Counted from the first letter of the stretch, positions 43,874-53,295 are shown. The stretch: DNA of 64,000 nt from Bacteroidales bacterium (GCA_017461665.1 JAFTXI010000031.1:17841-81840), one strand, 5' to 3'. Made by a program: numbers and translations. The notes: a model not told the origin generated them from the sequence alone.

Positions 43874-45748
43874 TTCATCAAGTTCAAGCCATCGGATTTC
43901 TTTCTCGTCGATGAGTTCATTTATCTCACTGATTCGTTTTCCCATTTTCTCCAACTCTTGATAATCTAATTGTTCCTGCATTTTAGCTGTCAGTTCTTCT
44001 TTCTCCGATTCCAAGGCCGCTATCTCGTCAGTCAGTTGTTCGTATTCTTTTTGTTCTTTATATGTTCTTTTCTTTTTACGTTCCGATGCCGGTTTTTCAA
44101 CACGTATCTCTTGTTTCTGAGCAGCTTGTTCTCTTCTCTCCTCCTTGTTTTTCTCTTCTAAATAATCGTGATACTGAGAATAGTTACCCATAAATCCCTT
44201 TACCTTGCCGTCGCCTTCAAACACGAAAAGTTGATCGACTGTCTGATCTAAGAAGAATCTGTCGTGCGACACTACCAAAAGACATCCTTTATAAGTCTGA
44301 AGGAAATCTTCCAATTTTTGTAATGTCAGCAAGTCTAAATCGTTGGTAGGCTCGTCGAGTATCAGGAAGTTAGGATTGGAAACCAATACGGTAAGAAGAT
44401 AAAGTCGTCTTTTCTCTCCACCGCTCAACAGCGACACAAGCTGACGATGCATTGAATAGGGAAACATGAAATGAGCGAGAAGCTGATCGGCAGAATATGT
44501 CTTATTCTTTCCATAATGAATCACTTCCGCAATATCCTTTATCGTTTCTAATACTGTCTTACGTTCATCGAATTTAATTCCTTTCTGAGTATAATAACCA
44601 TAGACGACGGTCTGTCCCGTGACGATTGTTCCTTTATCGGGATTCTCGTTGCCGGTAATCATATTGAGGAATGTCGATTTTCCTATTCCGTTTTTACCAA
44701 TAATTCCAATGCGTTCACCTTTTTTAAAGATATAGTCGAAGTCTTTGAGAATTGTCATCTCGCCGTACGACTTCGACACTCTGTCCATCTCGAGTATCTT
44801 ACCACCAAGACGCTGCATATCTGCTCCGAATTGCAGTTCGCTGTTGTCGCGACGCATCTTAGCTTTTTCCTGAAGGTCGTAGAAAGCGTCGATGCGAGCC
44901 TTCGCCTTTCCTGTTCGAGCCTGTGGCGTGCTGCGCATCCATTCTAACTCATGTTTAAAAAGCTGCCCTGCTCGCTCAGCAGCGATACATTTGTTCTCCT
45001 CCCTCTCGCGACTCTTCCTCACATAATAATCGTAATTTCCATTATGTGTGTACATAGTTCCTTGATAAAGTTCAAAAATCTTATTACACACTCTGTCAAG
45101 GAAATAACGATCGTGAGTCACCATAAACAAAGTCTTTGTCGATTGAGTCAGATATTTCTCTAACCACTCAATCATTCCCATATCAAGATGGTTAGTAGGC
45201 TCGTCCAAGAACAAAATATCTGGATCGTCGAGGAGCACCAAAGCGAGAGCCAAGCGTTTCACTTGACCTCCCGACAATGTCCCTATCTTTTGTGTTAAGT
45301 CGGTGATTTCAAATGTATAGAGAAGCTGTTTCAGACGTTGTTCGTACGACCATGCTTGGAGAGCGTCCATCTGAGAGATTGCGTCTTCCAATTCTTTTTT
45401 GGTAGAAATATTATCGTCATCGACATGATTCAACAAGGCGTTTTCATAACGTTGTATCACATTCATAATATCGGTATGACCTGTGGAAATCACTTCTTGA
45501 ATGGTTAGTTCCGAGTCAAACTGAGGGAGCTGTTCAAGATAACCTATTCTGATATTTTCGTTATAAGCTATTGAGCCTTTGTCGCTTTCTTCCTTACCGA
45601 CAAGAATCTTCATCATCGTCGATTTGCCTGTTCCATTGGCTGCAACTAAAGCCGTCTTCTCCCCTTTCTCGATTCCGAAACTGATATTTTCAAATAACAG
45701 TTTATCGCTAAAAGCCTTTGATATATTGTCGATAGAGATATAATTCAT
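43865..45748 (-). CDS. ABC-F family ATPase (Uup/EttA-like)
   Basis: 627 aa. Two ABC domains without membrane helices: Walker A AANGTGKSTMM and GKNGIGKSTFL, signatures LSGGQVKRL and LSGGEKRRL, Walker B ILFLDEPTNHLDM and FLILDEPTNDLDL. The linker has the ABC-F arm and KARIDAFYDLQEKA. The C-terminus is a charged coiled coil (RKKKRTYKEQKEYEQLTDEIAALESEKEEL), which points to the Uup branch. ABC-F proteins act on ribosomes or, for Uup, on DNA and ribosome quality. Own -7 element at 45765-45772. Confidence 0.92.
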   Translation of the reverse strand: MNYISIDNISKAFSDKLLFENISFGIEKGEKTALVAANGTGKSTMMKILVGKEESDKGSIAYNENIRIGYLEQLPQFDSELTIQEVISTGHTDIMNVIQRYENALLNHVDDDNISTKKELEDAISQMDALQAWSYEQRLKQLLYTFEITDLTQKIGTLSGGQVKRLALALVLLDDPDILFLDEPTNHLDMGMIEWLEKYLTQSTKTLFMVTHDRYFLDRVCNKIFELYQGTMYTHNGNYDYYVRKSREREENKCIAAERAGQLFKHELEWMRSTPQARTGKAKARIDAFYDLQEKAKMRRDNSELQFGADMQRLGGKILEMDRVSKSYGEMTILKDFDYIFKKGERIGIIGKNGIGKSTFLNMITGNENPDKGTIVTGQTVVYGYYTQKGIKFDERKTVLETIKDIAEVIHYGKNKTYSADQLLAHFMFPYSMHRQLVSLLSGGEKRRLYLLTVLVSNPNFLILDEPTNDLDLLTLQKLEDFLQTYKGCLLVVSHDRFFLDQTVDQLFVFEGDGKVKGFMGNYSQYHDYLEEKNKEERREQAAQKQEIRVEKPASERKKKRTYKEQKEYEQLTDEIAALESEKEELTAKMQEQLDYQELEKMGKRISEINELIDEKEIRWLELDEIN

Positions 45749-45764
45749 CGTAAAAGTATTTTGG

Positions 45765-45772
45765 CAAAGATA
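45765..45772 (-). promoter_or_regulatory. -7 element TATCTTTG for the ABC-F gene
   Basis: Reverse complement of CAAAGATA, 16 nt upstream of the ATG. Confidence 0.6.
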
Positions 45773-45864
45773 GTAAAATGACTAATGACATACGACTAAT
45801 AACGAAAGTTTTTTTTGAAGAAAATAAAATATTTTTGATACTTAATTTATCGTGTTTTATGTTG

Positions 45865-45872
45865 TATCTTTG
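45865..45872 (+). promoter_or_regulatory. -7 element TATCTTTG for the chromate transporters
   Basis: Exact match 17 nt before ATG 45890. Confidence 0.6.
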
Positions 45873-45889
45873 CGTTTCAAAATAAAGAC

Positions 45890-46462
45890 ATGAAGATTTG
45901 TTGGCAACTATTTATCACTTTTTTAAATATTGGAGCGTTCACTCTTGGTGGCGGTTATGCCATGCTCGACATGATTGAACGAGCCGTCGTCAAGAAACGT
46001 AAATGGATTGACAGCGATGAGTTTTGGGATTCCATCGCTGTGGTTCAGACTCTTCCTGGAGTTTTTGCCGTCAACTGCGCTCTTTACGTAGGATATAAAA
46101 TCAAGGGCACAAAAGGAGCTGTCGCTTCCTGTCTTGGAGCTATAATTCCGTCCATCGTGATAATGTTACTCATCGCCATGTTCTTCACCGATTACAAAGA
46201 CAACCCGACAATAGAGAAGATATTCAAAGGCATACGACCATGTGTTGTAGCTTTGATACTCTCGCCTTCCATAAAAATGTGTATCACGGCAAAAGTCAAT
46301 TGGAAGACCGCTATCATTCCTATTGCTACCGTATTCCTAATATGGTGGTGCAAAATATCACCAGCCTACATCATCTTATTGGCAATAATATTATGCGTTT
46401 CTCACGCCATTATAATTAGGAATGAGGGATTAGGAATTAGGAATTATAAGAAAAAAACTTAA
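45890..46462 (+). CDS. Chromate transporter, short form, first of pair
   Basis: 190 aa, a single CHR domain: FLNIGAFTLGGGYAMLDMIERAVVKKRKWIDSDEF, then VVQTLPGVFAVNCALYVGYKIKG, and PCVVALILSPSIKM. Short CHR proteins work as pairs that form one six-plus-six helix transporter. The last 17 residues (IIIRNEGLGIRNYKKKT) are encoded by an AATTAGGAATGAGG word repeat (46414-46446). The natural C-terminus was therefore probably altered when that repeat arrived. The partner half is at 46889, after an interposed gene. Confidence 0.85.
   Translation: MKICWQLFITFLNIGAFTLGGGYAMLDMIERAVVKKRKWIDSDEFWDSIAVVQTLPGVFAVNCALYVGYKIKGTKGAVASCLGAIIPSIVIMLLIAMFFTDYKDNPTIEKIFKGIRPCVVALILSPSIKMCITAKVNWKTAIIPIATVFLIWWCKISPAYIILLAIILCVSHAIIIRNEGLGIRNYKKKT
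46414..46446 (+). repeat. Left inverted repeat of the four-helix-bundle unit
   Basis: 32 nt starting AATTAGGAATGAGG; 31 of 32 positions match the reverse complement of 46853-46884. Lies inside the 3' end of the chromate transporter gene. Confidence 0.85.
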
Positions 46463-46487
46463 TTATTAATTTTAAAAACTTATTTTT

Positions 46488-46847
46488 ATGAAACCAAACA
46501 TTATTAAAGACAAAAGTAAATTGTTCGCTTTACGTGTAATTAAATTATGCAAATATTTATTTAATGATAAGAAAGAATTTGTAATGTCAAAGCAATTTCT
46601 ACGTGCAGGAACGAGTATCGGTGCCAATATTAATGAGGCAATATGTTCAATAAGCAAGAAAGAATTTCTATCAAAAATGTATATTTCATACAAAGAAGCC
46701 AATGAAAGTCAATATTGGCTTGAACTCCTAAAAGATGCAAATTATATTAGTGAAGAAGAATTCAATTCATTCAATTATGATTGCAACGAGATAATAAAAA
46801 TTCTATCTAGTATTACAAAATCAACAAGAGAAAATCTAAACTCATAA
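46488..46847 (+). CDS. Four-helix-bundle protein (23S rRNA intervening-sequence type)
   Basis: 119 aa. KSKLFALRVIKLCKYLFNDKKEFVMSKQFLRAGTSIGANINEAICSISKKEFLSKMYISYKEANESQYWLELL is the consensus of the S23/IVP family (F-A-x-x-V-I-x-L, Q-x-x-R-A-G-x-S-I-G-A-N-I-x-E-A, K-x-F-x-x-K, E-x-x-E-x-x-Y-W-L-x-L). Related proteins include Avd of diversity-generating retroelements; no reverse transcriptase is present here. The gene sits inside 32-bp inverted repeats between the two chromate half-transporters. Molecular role unknown; nucleic-acid binding is suggested for relatives. Confidence 0.88.
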   Translation: MKPNIIKDKSKLFALRVIKLCKYLFNDKKEFVMSKQFLRAGTSIGANINEAICSISKKEFLSKMYISYKEANESQYWLELLKDANYISEEEFNSFNYDCNEIIKILSSITKSTRENLNS

Positions 46848-46852
46848 CAATC

Positions 46853-46884
46853 AATTCCTAATTCCTAATTCCTCATTCCTAATT
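46853..46884 (+). repeat. Right inverted repeat of the four-helix-bundle unit
   Basis: AATTCCTAATTCCTAATTCC.. ending CATTCCTAATT; partner of 46414-46445 with one mismatch. Ends 4 nt before the second chromate gene start. Confidence 0.85.
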
Positions 46885-46888
46885 AATC

Positions 46889-47428
46889 ATGATATATTTA
46901 CAACTATTTTGGGTTTATTTAAAAATCGGCATCTTGGGTTTTGGAGGCGGCTATGCCATGCTTTCGATGATACAGTTTGAAGTCGTGGAGAAGCACAGTT
47001 GGATGACGATGAGCGAGTTTGCTGATGTCGTCGCCATGTCGCAGATGACACCTGGACCAATCTCTATCAACTGCGCCACTTACGTCGGCTATCAAGTCGG
47101 AGGAATCTTCGGCTCCTTGTTAGCATCATTCGCTATAGTATTTCCATCCTTGATTTTACTATATTTTGTATTAAGATTTTTGTTTAAGAACAAGGATAAC
47201 TTCATCATAAAGACGACTTTGAAGAATATGAAACTCTTTATCGCAGGCTTAATTTTTGCCGCTGCCATGATGATGATGAACAGATCCAACTTCAGCGATT
47301 TCGGTTGGGGAGAAAACAACTTCAGTGTGATAATATGCGCCATCACATTCATAGCGGTGTTCTTCTTCAAAGTCAACCCTATGATAATGATAGCGCTTTC
47401 TGGCTTAGCAGGATTTCTTTTATTTTAA
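46889..47428 (+). CDS. Chromate transporter, short form, second of pair
   Basis: 179 aa, single CHR domain: FWVYLKIGILGFGGGYAMLSMIQFEVVEKHSWMTMSEFADVVAMSQMTPGPISINCATYVGYQVGG, then LKNMKLFIAGLIFAAAMMMM. Pairs with the half at 45890. Broader CHR roles include chromate and sulfate-like anion efflux; the true substrate here is unknown. The stop overlaps the convergent ABC permease stop by 4 nt. Confidence 0.87.
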   Translation: MIYLQLFWVYLKIGILGFGGGYAMLSMIQFEVVEKHSWMTMSEFADVVAMSQMTPGPISINCATYVGYQVGGIFGSLLASFAIVFPSLILLYFVLRFLFKNKDNFIIKTTLKNMKLFIAGLIFAAAMMMMNRSNFSDFGWGENNFSVIICAITFIAVFFFKVNPMIMIALSGLAGFLLF

Positions 47429-49833
47429 ATAACCTCCACTGGATTTTCGTTTGCAGATTTCAGTGAACGCAGCGTCACTATGGCTGCTGTGACCATCATC
47501 ACTACGGCGAATGTCAAGACGTAAACCCATAATGGCATAGAGATTCTGTTGGCAAATTGTTCTAACCATCGTGAGCTGATGAACCAGGCGAAAGGCGCTG
47601 CCACAACAAAACACAAGGCGACGATGAGGGCGTAGCGTTTAACGAACATCGCGACAACATTCTCTGTGGTGGCTCCATAAACCTTACGGATAGCAATCTC
47701 ACGACGACGATGCTGCGTCTCGAAAAGAACAATGCCAAAAACTCCCATCAAAGCAATGACAATAGCTATCAAGGCGAAAATCCCAATCAATATAGTCTGT
47801 TTCTTAACATCGCCGTAGATACGTTTCAAATTATCGTCTAAAAACTCCACCTCCGGTTCATCAGCATTAGGAGCGACTTCCTTAACAACTTTCTTGATAT
47901 AACTGCTTAACGCCTCAATGTCGGCATTATTATGAGTGCGAAGATAGAAGCATTTATAATTATCAGAACAATAATAGGCTGAGTTAACATGACCATCTTT
48001 CAAAGAGAGATTATAAACGTTATCGACAACACCTTTTATCTCATAGCCCTCATCAGTAAAATCACCGATACTCAAGCCAACTCCTTTATTCACATGCGAG
48101 TTTATCAACACATCTTTATTGACAATTCGCAACCCCTCTCCGTCCAAAATGGACATTCTGAAAAACTCTGGAAGATTGTAGCGCACATACCATACATTAA
48201 TCAAATATGATTCGTCGCCTATAATACGTCCGTTTATGCTGGAATAGTCTCCGAAGAATGAACTTAGAGATGCCGTAACTTCTTTAACGCTTGAATGTGA
48301 TTCTAATTTTTGTATCAATGTCTCGCCTTGGTTAGCAGGCACATCAGATTTAAACGTAAGCACATTTTCCTTATTCACACCAAGATCATATTTTATCATA
48401 TAACGATATTGTAAAAAGAAAACTGCGGTAACGATAATCAGCACCATAGAGACTATATACTGAATAGAGGTTAACACGGAGCGAATATTTCTTCCTGATT
48501 TTGAAAATGCAAATCCACCTTTAACTGCCATTGAAGCGTTGAATTTAGTTATATAAAAAGCTGGATAAACGGCTGCTACGACAGCAATCAGAATAGCAAT
48601 AATCAAGACAATTATTATCGTTATTATGTTTTCTGACAATGCAAGCGAGCAAGTGACGTAGTTCGAGATGAACGAATCTTTCAGTGCGAAGACAAGATAC
48701 AAAGCCAACATCAATGCGATGAACACCAAACCTACTGCTTCAAAAACGAAGTTCCAACGTAGCGTTCCCTGGCCTGCTCCGAACACCTTACTGATATTAA
48801 CAGACTTCATCCTGATAGGAACGAGAGCCATAAAGAAATTGACAAAATTGATAAACGCGACAATCACAATAACTAACGCTATCGCCACCATCACCAATGT
48901 CTGTGATATGCTATTGCCACTTACTTCAGTCTCGTAGTATAATTCGTCAAAAGAAATTAGACGTATCTCAAGAGCCATATTACCATCCACCTTTCCTGTA
49001 TTATTCTCTTTCATCTTTTCAAGTTCCTCTTCAAGCGAAGCCTTTTCTTCGTCAGTACCATAATGCTCCACATATTCTCTCGTCTGGATTATACACCATT
49101 CATAATATTGCTTCTGGAACATTTCTATAAATTTCTCTTCACACGATTCATCGGCAAGACGTACAATAACACGATAGTTCCAACTGTTGTTGGTCATGCC
49201 ATCTTTGCGTTCATCATTTAAGAAGATATGACGATTAGAAAGAGATGTGTTATCATCAAAATTTTCAAATATCGCGACTACGGTATATGGATTTTCAGGT
49301 ATTCCATTATCCATACTATCTCCACCTTCTGTATAAATCTGCGAGCCGACCTCCACACCCATAACTTTTGCAGCCGACTCAGAAACGATAACCGCATCTC
49401 GGACATTGAAGTCATTGATATTTCCCGATATTATATTAAAATCGAAGACTTCCGTGATTGTGTAATTACAATTAGTTATTCCGTATGGAAATTTCTCGTA
49501 GTAATAGTCGTTTATTTTAGCATAAACCTTTGTTGGGAACAGATAAGGTCTCATCGAAGCTATCGCCTCCACTTCAGGCATAATATCAGCCACTTCATAA
49601 CATAATGGGTTCGGACAATTTAACGACCATTTGTCGTTCCATCTTTGCAGCGCCGCAACGTAATAAGTTCGGTCTGAGTCTTTCAACGAACGGTTGTATG
49701 TCACGGAATAAATAACCTGCGACATGATTACATAAAAAGCTGCAAAAGCCAAAGTCAAACCAACGATGTTAAGAACCGAAGCCATCTTATAACGCTTCAA
49801 AGTCATCAAGAAATTTTTAAATGCTATCTTCAT
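47425..49833 (-). CDS. MacB/FtsX-type ABC transporter permease 2
   Basis: 802 aa. N-terminal membrane helix MASVLNIVGLTLAFAAFYVIMSQVIYS, a MacB-like periplasmic domain (to about 290), three helices around ALVIVIVAFINFVNFFMALVPIR, a second periplasmic domain, and a last helix set from TILIGIFALIAIVIALMGVFGIVLFETQHRRREIAIRKVYGATTENVVAMFVKRYALIVALCF (FtsX signature) to the end LKSANENPVEVI. Double-size permeases of this kind drive export or mechanical transmission with a MacB-like ATPase. Third gene of a leftward operon. Confidence 0.85.
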   Translation of the reverse strand: MKIAFKNFLMTLKRYKMASVLNIVGLTLAFAAFYVIMSQVIYSVTYNRSLKDSDRTYYVAALQRWNDKWSLNCPNPLCYEVADIMPEVEAIASMRPYLFPTKVYAKINDYYYEKFPYGITNCNYTITEVFDFNIISGNINDFNVRDAVIVSESAAKVMGVEVGSQIYTEGGDSMDNGIPENPYTVVAIFENFDDNTSLSNRHIFLNDERKDGMTNNSWNYRVIVRLADESCEEKFIEMFQKQYYEWCIIQTREYVEHYGTDEEKASLEEELEKMKENNTGKVDGNMALEIRLISFDELYYETEVSGNSISQTLVMVAIALVIVIVAFINFVNFFMALVPIRMKSVNISKVFGAGQGTLRWNFVFEAVGLVFIALMLALYLVFALKDSFISNYVTCSLALSENIITIIIVLIIAILIAVVAAVYPAFYITKFNASMAVKGGFAFSKSGRNIRSVLTSIQYIVSMVLIIVTAVFFLQYRYMIKYDLGVNKENVLTFKSDVPANQGETLIQKLESHSSVKEVTASLSSFFGDYSSINGRIIGDESYLINVWYVRYNLPEFFRMSILDGEGLRIVNKDVLINSHVNKGVGLSIGDFTDEGYEIKGVVDNVYNLSLKDGHVNSAYYCSDNYKCFYLRTHNNADIEALSSYIKKVVKEVAPNADEPEVEFLDDNLKRIYGDVKKQTILIGIFALIAIVIALMGVFGIVLFETQHRRREIAIRKVYGATTENVVAMFVKRYALIVALCFVVAAPFAWFISSRWLEQFANRISMPLWVYVLTFAVVMMVTAAIVTLRSLKSANENPVEVI

Positions 49834-49849
49834 TTTTCTCTTTTTTTGT

Positions 49850-49880
49850 CAACAGTCAACAGTCTGTCAACTGTCAATTG
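49850..49880. repeat. Word array GTCAACAGTCAACAGTC / GTCAACTGTCAATTGTTAAC
   Basis: Degenerate GTCAACAG and GTCAATTG words in the 52-nt gap between the two permease genes. Confidence 0.55.
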
Positions 49881-49885
49881 TTAAC

Positions 49886-52228
49886 TCATTCAACCTTTAT
49901 CATTTCTATTGGATTTGCGTTTGCAACTTTCCATGTGCGGATGATAAGAATGGAATATACTATAAGCAAGACAACAGCTGCACCGAAGATAAAAATCCAA
50001 CACGAGAGATTCGCTATCAGATCGGAATATACCGATATTGTTTCCAAATAATACTTTCCCGCAATATATGCAGCGATTATTCCTATCGCGACGGCTGGCA
50101 GAACTACATACGAAAGTTTAATACTTAAAATCTTCAGAAGCTCCCATACCGATGCACCACATACTTTACGAATTGCGACTTCCTTACGTCGCGATTGCAT
50201 TTCATTACCTAAATATCCGATTAAACCTATCAACGAAATTATCAAAGTTACCAAAGCTGCTATCAAGACAGTGTTGCGCAGATGACGGAGATATGCATAG
50301 TTGTCTTTCATCCTTTCGTTGAAAGTATAAAATTCATACTGCCAATCAGATGTATAATATTCGTCAATAACATCTTTTATCGTCTTGATATTCTCTTGCG
50401 AAAAGTCAGTCATTCGGATATTAAACGAAAACGTACTAACTCTGTTCTCATCTAAATACTCATTAAAAGGATGTATCACAAGTGGCTGTACCCAGCCGTC
50501 ACCCATCTGAAAGTCAGAAACGACACCAACGATTTCATAAGTACCTCCATCACCTTTTATAAATGTTTTGCCTATAGGACTATCTTCCCATCCGTAGTGT
50601 TCCACAAAGGCTTCATTAACAACAACTTTATTAGTAGCATCATTAGCTTTATAGTTACGACCTTCTTTTATATTCATCTGCATAGTCGGGATATAACGCT
50701 CATCAGCAATTTCCCAACGGCATGAGAAAAGCAGATTCCACTGAGCATCATAGACTGGATTGCCGGAATATCCCCAGATAGGAAAACCCAAAGAAATACC
50801 TACATCTTCAACACAAGTCAACTTCAGAAGTTCATCGCGTATAGTCAGTTGTGTCGATGTAGTTCCTGGAATATTTACAGTCATAATCTTGTCATATTTA
50901 TAACCGTGATCAGTCGTAAGGACGTAGTTAGACTGACGAGCCGTGATTCCGAGAAATATCACAATAGCCGTTGTAAGAGCTATTTGTAAAAAGAGAAGTA
51001 CTTTTTTCCACAAAGTTTTGTTTTCTTTACAACTTGAAAAGGCATATCGCAATTTAACAGACGAAAATATTGTCGCAGGAATAATCGATGCCACTAAAAA
51101 AGTAACGACACAAACCAAAGCCGGAATCCAGATTCGCTCTAAGGCGAACAAGATTTTCACATCATAAAACAACTGCGATATTTCTTTATTGAGAGCTAAG
51201 ATGATAAGAACCGACAATATTATTGCCGCAATCAAAATCCATAGAGTCTCGACAAGAAGCATAGCAAAAACATCACTTCTTTTTGCGCCATTACATCTAA
51301 GCATAGCGATAGTCTTGCTTCTTTCTGTCAGCGATGATAAGGTGAGTAACACAAAGTTGAGACACGCCATCAACATTGCAACCACTCCTATTGTTCCTAT
51401 CAAAATTGAAGTCTGTTTTACGTTTGATTTGAAGAATGTAGTCTTATCCAAAGGAAGAAAAACAAAACCGACTTGCCATCTTTCTACATAATCGCTATAT
51501 GAAGGATAATGTTTCACAAAATCATCCATCCATGCCTCGACCTCTGCAATATCACTTCCTTCATGTAATTTTATAAATGTAGGATAAGAATCATCGCCAG
51601 TCCAAATATTATCATCATTATAATTCATAAACTTCAGCACATCAAAGTCTCCTATTGTATTATTGACAGGAGGTGTATTAAACACGCCACCAACAACATA
51701 GCTTTTTTTCGTACTGGAAGAAATCTCTATCGTCATACCAAGAGGATCTTCATTGCCAAATAATTTATCCGACAATCTTTTAGAAATCAAGATTTTATTT
51801 GAAGCTCTACCCTCTTCCGACAAGACACGGGAGACATCGCCACTAATGATGCCGAAGTCCAATACTTTAAAGAAATCGCCGTTCACACTCAACATCGACA
51901 CATCGAAAGCATTTCCATTATGATTGATTTGTAGTAGATTATCGAAATAATGAGTTGCAGCTTCAATCTGCGGTATGTCGGCAGCCATTGCCTGCGCAAG
52001 AGGTTTGACCATCTGAGTATTGGCTTCGTTACCACTAAACTGAGGCGAGATCGTCCATACCTGGTATATTCTTTCTTTATCGGGGAAAAACTTGTTGTAA
52101 GATAATTTCAATCCAACGTATGAACATATCAGCAACGACACTATCAATCCCAACGACAACGACACAAGACGCGTCACTGTGTTGCCTCTGTTTTTCGACA
52201 GATACCGAAATGAATAATTTGCTGTCAT
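49886..52228 (-). CDS. MacB/FtsX-type ABC transporter permease 1
   Basis: 780 aa with the same layout as the neighbouring permease: SFRYLSKNRGNTVTRLVSLSLGLIVSLLICSYVGLKLSYNKFFPDKERIYQVW at the start and IGLIGYLGNEMQSRRKEVAIRKVCGASVWELLKILSIKLSYVVLPAVAIGIIAAYIAGKY near the end, closing WKVANANPIEMIKVE. The two permeases are distant paralogues and likely form a heterodimer with the ATPase at 52341. Substrate unknown; MacB relatives export peptides, toxins or lipoproteins. Confidence 0.85.
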   Translation of the reverse strand: MTANYSFRYLSKNRGNTVTRLVSLSLGLIVSLLICSYVGLKLSYNKFFPDKERIYQVWTISPQFSGNEANTQMVKPLAQAMAADIPQIEAATHYFDNLLQINHNGNAFDVSMLSVNGDFFKVLDFGIISGDVSRVLSEEGRASNKILISKRLSDKLFGNEDPLGMTIEISSSTKKSYVVGGVFNTPPVNNTIGDFDVLKFMNYNDDNIWTGDDSYPTFIKLHEGSDIAEVEAWMDDFVKHYPSYSDYVERWQVGFVFLPLDKTTFFKSNVKQTSILIGTIGVVAMLMACLNFVLLTLSSLTERSKTIAMLRCNGAKRSDVFAMLLVETLWILIAAIILSVLIILALNKEISQLFYDVKILFALERIWIPALVCVVTFLVASIIPATIFSSVKLRYAFSSCKENKTLWKKVLLFLQIALTTAIVIFLGITARQSNYVLTTDHGYKYDKIMTVNIPGTTSTQLTIRDELLKLTCVEDVGISLGFPIWGYSGNPVYDAQWNLLFSCRWEIADERYIPTMQMNIKEGRNYKANDATNKVVVNEAFVEHYGWEDSPIGKTFIKGDGGTYEIVGVVSDFQMGDGWVQPLVIHPFNEYLDENRVSTFSFNIRMTDFSQENIKTIKDVIDEYYTSDWQYEFYTFNERMKDNYAYLRHLRNTVLIAALVTLIISLIGLIGYLGNEMQSRRKEVAIRKVCGASVWELLKILSIKLSYVVLPAVAIGIIAAYIAGKYYLETISVYSDLIANLSCWIFIFGAAVVLLIVYSILIIRTWKVANANPIEMIKVE

Positions 52229-52273
52229 ATTTGTTATGAATTTAATAGTTAATTATTTTTCAATTTTCATTTA

Positions 52274-52298
52274 TAGGACGTATGCGATACATCCCTAC
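52274..52298. repeat. REP-like palindrome GGACGTAT-GCG-ATACATCC + CTAC
   Basis: Same core as 3697 and 17187. Directly followed by AATTGTAAATTG words (52299-52340) that run into the ATPase stop. Confidence 0.7.
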
Positions 52299-52340
52299 AA
52301 TTGTAAATTGTAAATTGTTAATTGTACATTGTTAATTGTC
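52299..52340. repeat. Word array AATTGTAAATTGTTAATTGTACATTG
   Basis: Five degenerate AATTGTTA/AATTGTAA words abutting the stop of the ABC ATPase gene. The closing stretch ATTGTACATTGT.AATTGTTAATTGTC recurs in direct orientation at 53310-53340. Confidence 0.7.
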
Positions 52341-53021
52341 TCACAGTCTATTCGTCACATCTGTCACAATCTTTCCATCGAAGAGGCAGATAGTTCTTGA
52401 GGCGAAGTTGGCGTCGTGTTGCGAGTGTGTCACCATGATGATGGTCGTTCCTTCTCTGTTGAGTTCTTGAAGAAGGCTCATCACTTCGAGACCGTTTTTG
52501 GAGTCTAAGTTACCCGTAGGCTCGTCGGCGAGGATGAGCTTAGGATTCGACACGAGAGCGCGAGCTATGGCGACGCGTTGCTGCTGTCCACCGGAGAGCT
52601 GCTGCGGGAAATGCTCGCTTCTGTGAGAGATATTCATCCTATCTAACATCTTGGCGACGCGTTCCTTACGCTCCGACGACTTCACTCCCATATAGATAAG
52701 AGGCAGCTCTACATTCTCCGACACCGTCAACTCGTCTATGAGGTTAAACGACTGAAACACAAATCCAATGTTACCCTTACGGAACATCGTCCTGTCTTTC
52801 TCCTTGAGGCCGCCCACCTCCTGTCCGAGCAGCGAATAAGAACCGCCGGTAGGATTATCCAACAATCCCAAAATGTTCAACAATGTTGATTTGCCACATC
52901 CCGAAGGACCCATAACAGCGACAAATTCACCTTCTTTAACTTCAAATGAAACACCATTCAGTGCAATAGTTTCTATCTCCTCTGTGAAGAAACTCTTTCT
53001 TAAATTTTCTACTTTTAACAT
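52341..53021 (-). CDS. MacB/LolD-type ABC transporter ATPase
   Basis: 226 aa from ATG 53021 ([28 protein letters not shown]); the longer frame runs through the REP palindrome and is unlikely. Walker [13 protein letters not shown] loop [15 protein letters not shown], signature [15 protein letters not shown], Walker [14 protein letters not shown] loop VTHSQHD. Typical of the MacB/LolD group that powers FtsX-type permeases. First gene of the operon with the two permeases. The promoter at 53128-53135 gives a leader of about 100 nt that contains the REP palindrome. Confidence 0.92.
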   Translation of the reverse strand: MLKVENLRKSFFTEEIETIALNGVSFEVKEGEFVAVMGPSGCGKSTLLNILGLLDNPTGGSYSLLGQEVGGLKEKDRTMFRKGNIGFVFQSFNLIDELTVSENVELPLIYMGVKSSERKERVAKMLDRMNISHRSEHFPQQLSGGQQQRVAIARALVSNPKLILADEPTGNLDSKNGLEVMSLLQELNREGTTIIMVTHSQHDANFASRTICLFDGKIVTDVTNRL

Positions 53022-53047
53022 GATTCTAATTTTTTTAAGTCTATCCT

Positions 53048-53075
53048 GTAGAGACGCACGGCCGTGCGTCTTTAC
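53048..53075. repeat. REP-like palindrome GTAGAGACGCACGG/CCGTGCGTCTTTAC
   Basis: Fourteen-bp arms, 13 paired, no loop. In the untranslated leader of the ABC exporter operon. Confidence 0.8.
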
Positions 53076-53127
53076 GTGATATTCACACATTAATTTTCAA
53101 ATTTCTATTTTCAATTTATCATCGTGC

Positions 53128-53135
53128 CAAATATA
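53128..53135 (-). promoter_or_regulatory. -7 element TATATTTG for the ABC exporter operon
   Basis: Reverse complement of CAAATATA, about 107 nt upstream of the ATPase ATG. Confidence 0.55.
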
Positions 53136-53266
53136 TGCCATAATTCGATATAATTAGTTATCAAGCATTTAAAACTTTATCTTTAAAACAAGTGTAAAAA
53201 AATTAGACATACAGTGTAAAAAAAAGAGACAGTTTTTTAGAGGTCAGCAATTATTCTAATCAAAAT

Positions 53267-53290
53267 GTAGGGATACATTCATTGTATCCC
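53267..53290. repeat. REP-like palindrome GTAGGGATACA..TGTATCCCC
   Basis: GGGATACA pairs with TGTATCCC around a 5-nt loop. Followed by the AATTGTTA word array, as at 52274. Confidence 0.75.
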
Positions 53291-53295
53291 CACAT

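Noticed and set aside
45890-47428. Two chromate genes as a single long transporter broken by mutation
   Set aside because: Each half has its own start, full CHR domain and -7 or gene-proximal start; short CHR pairs are a known normal form.
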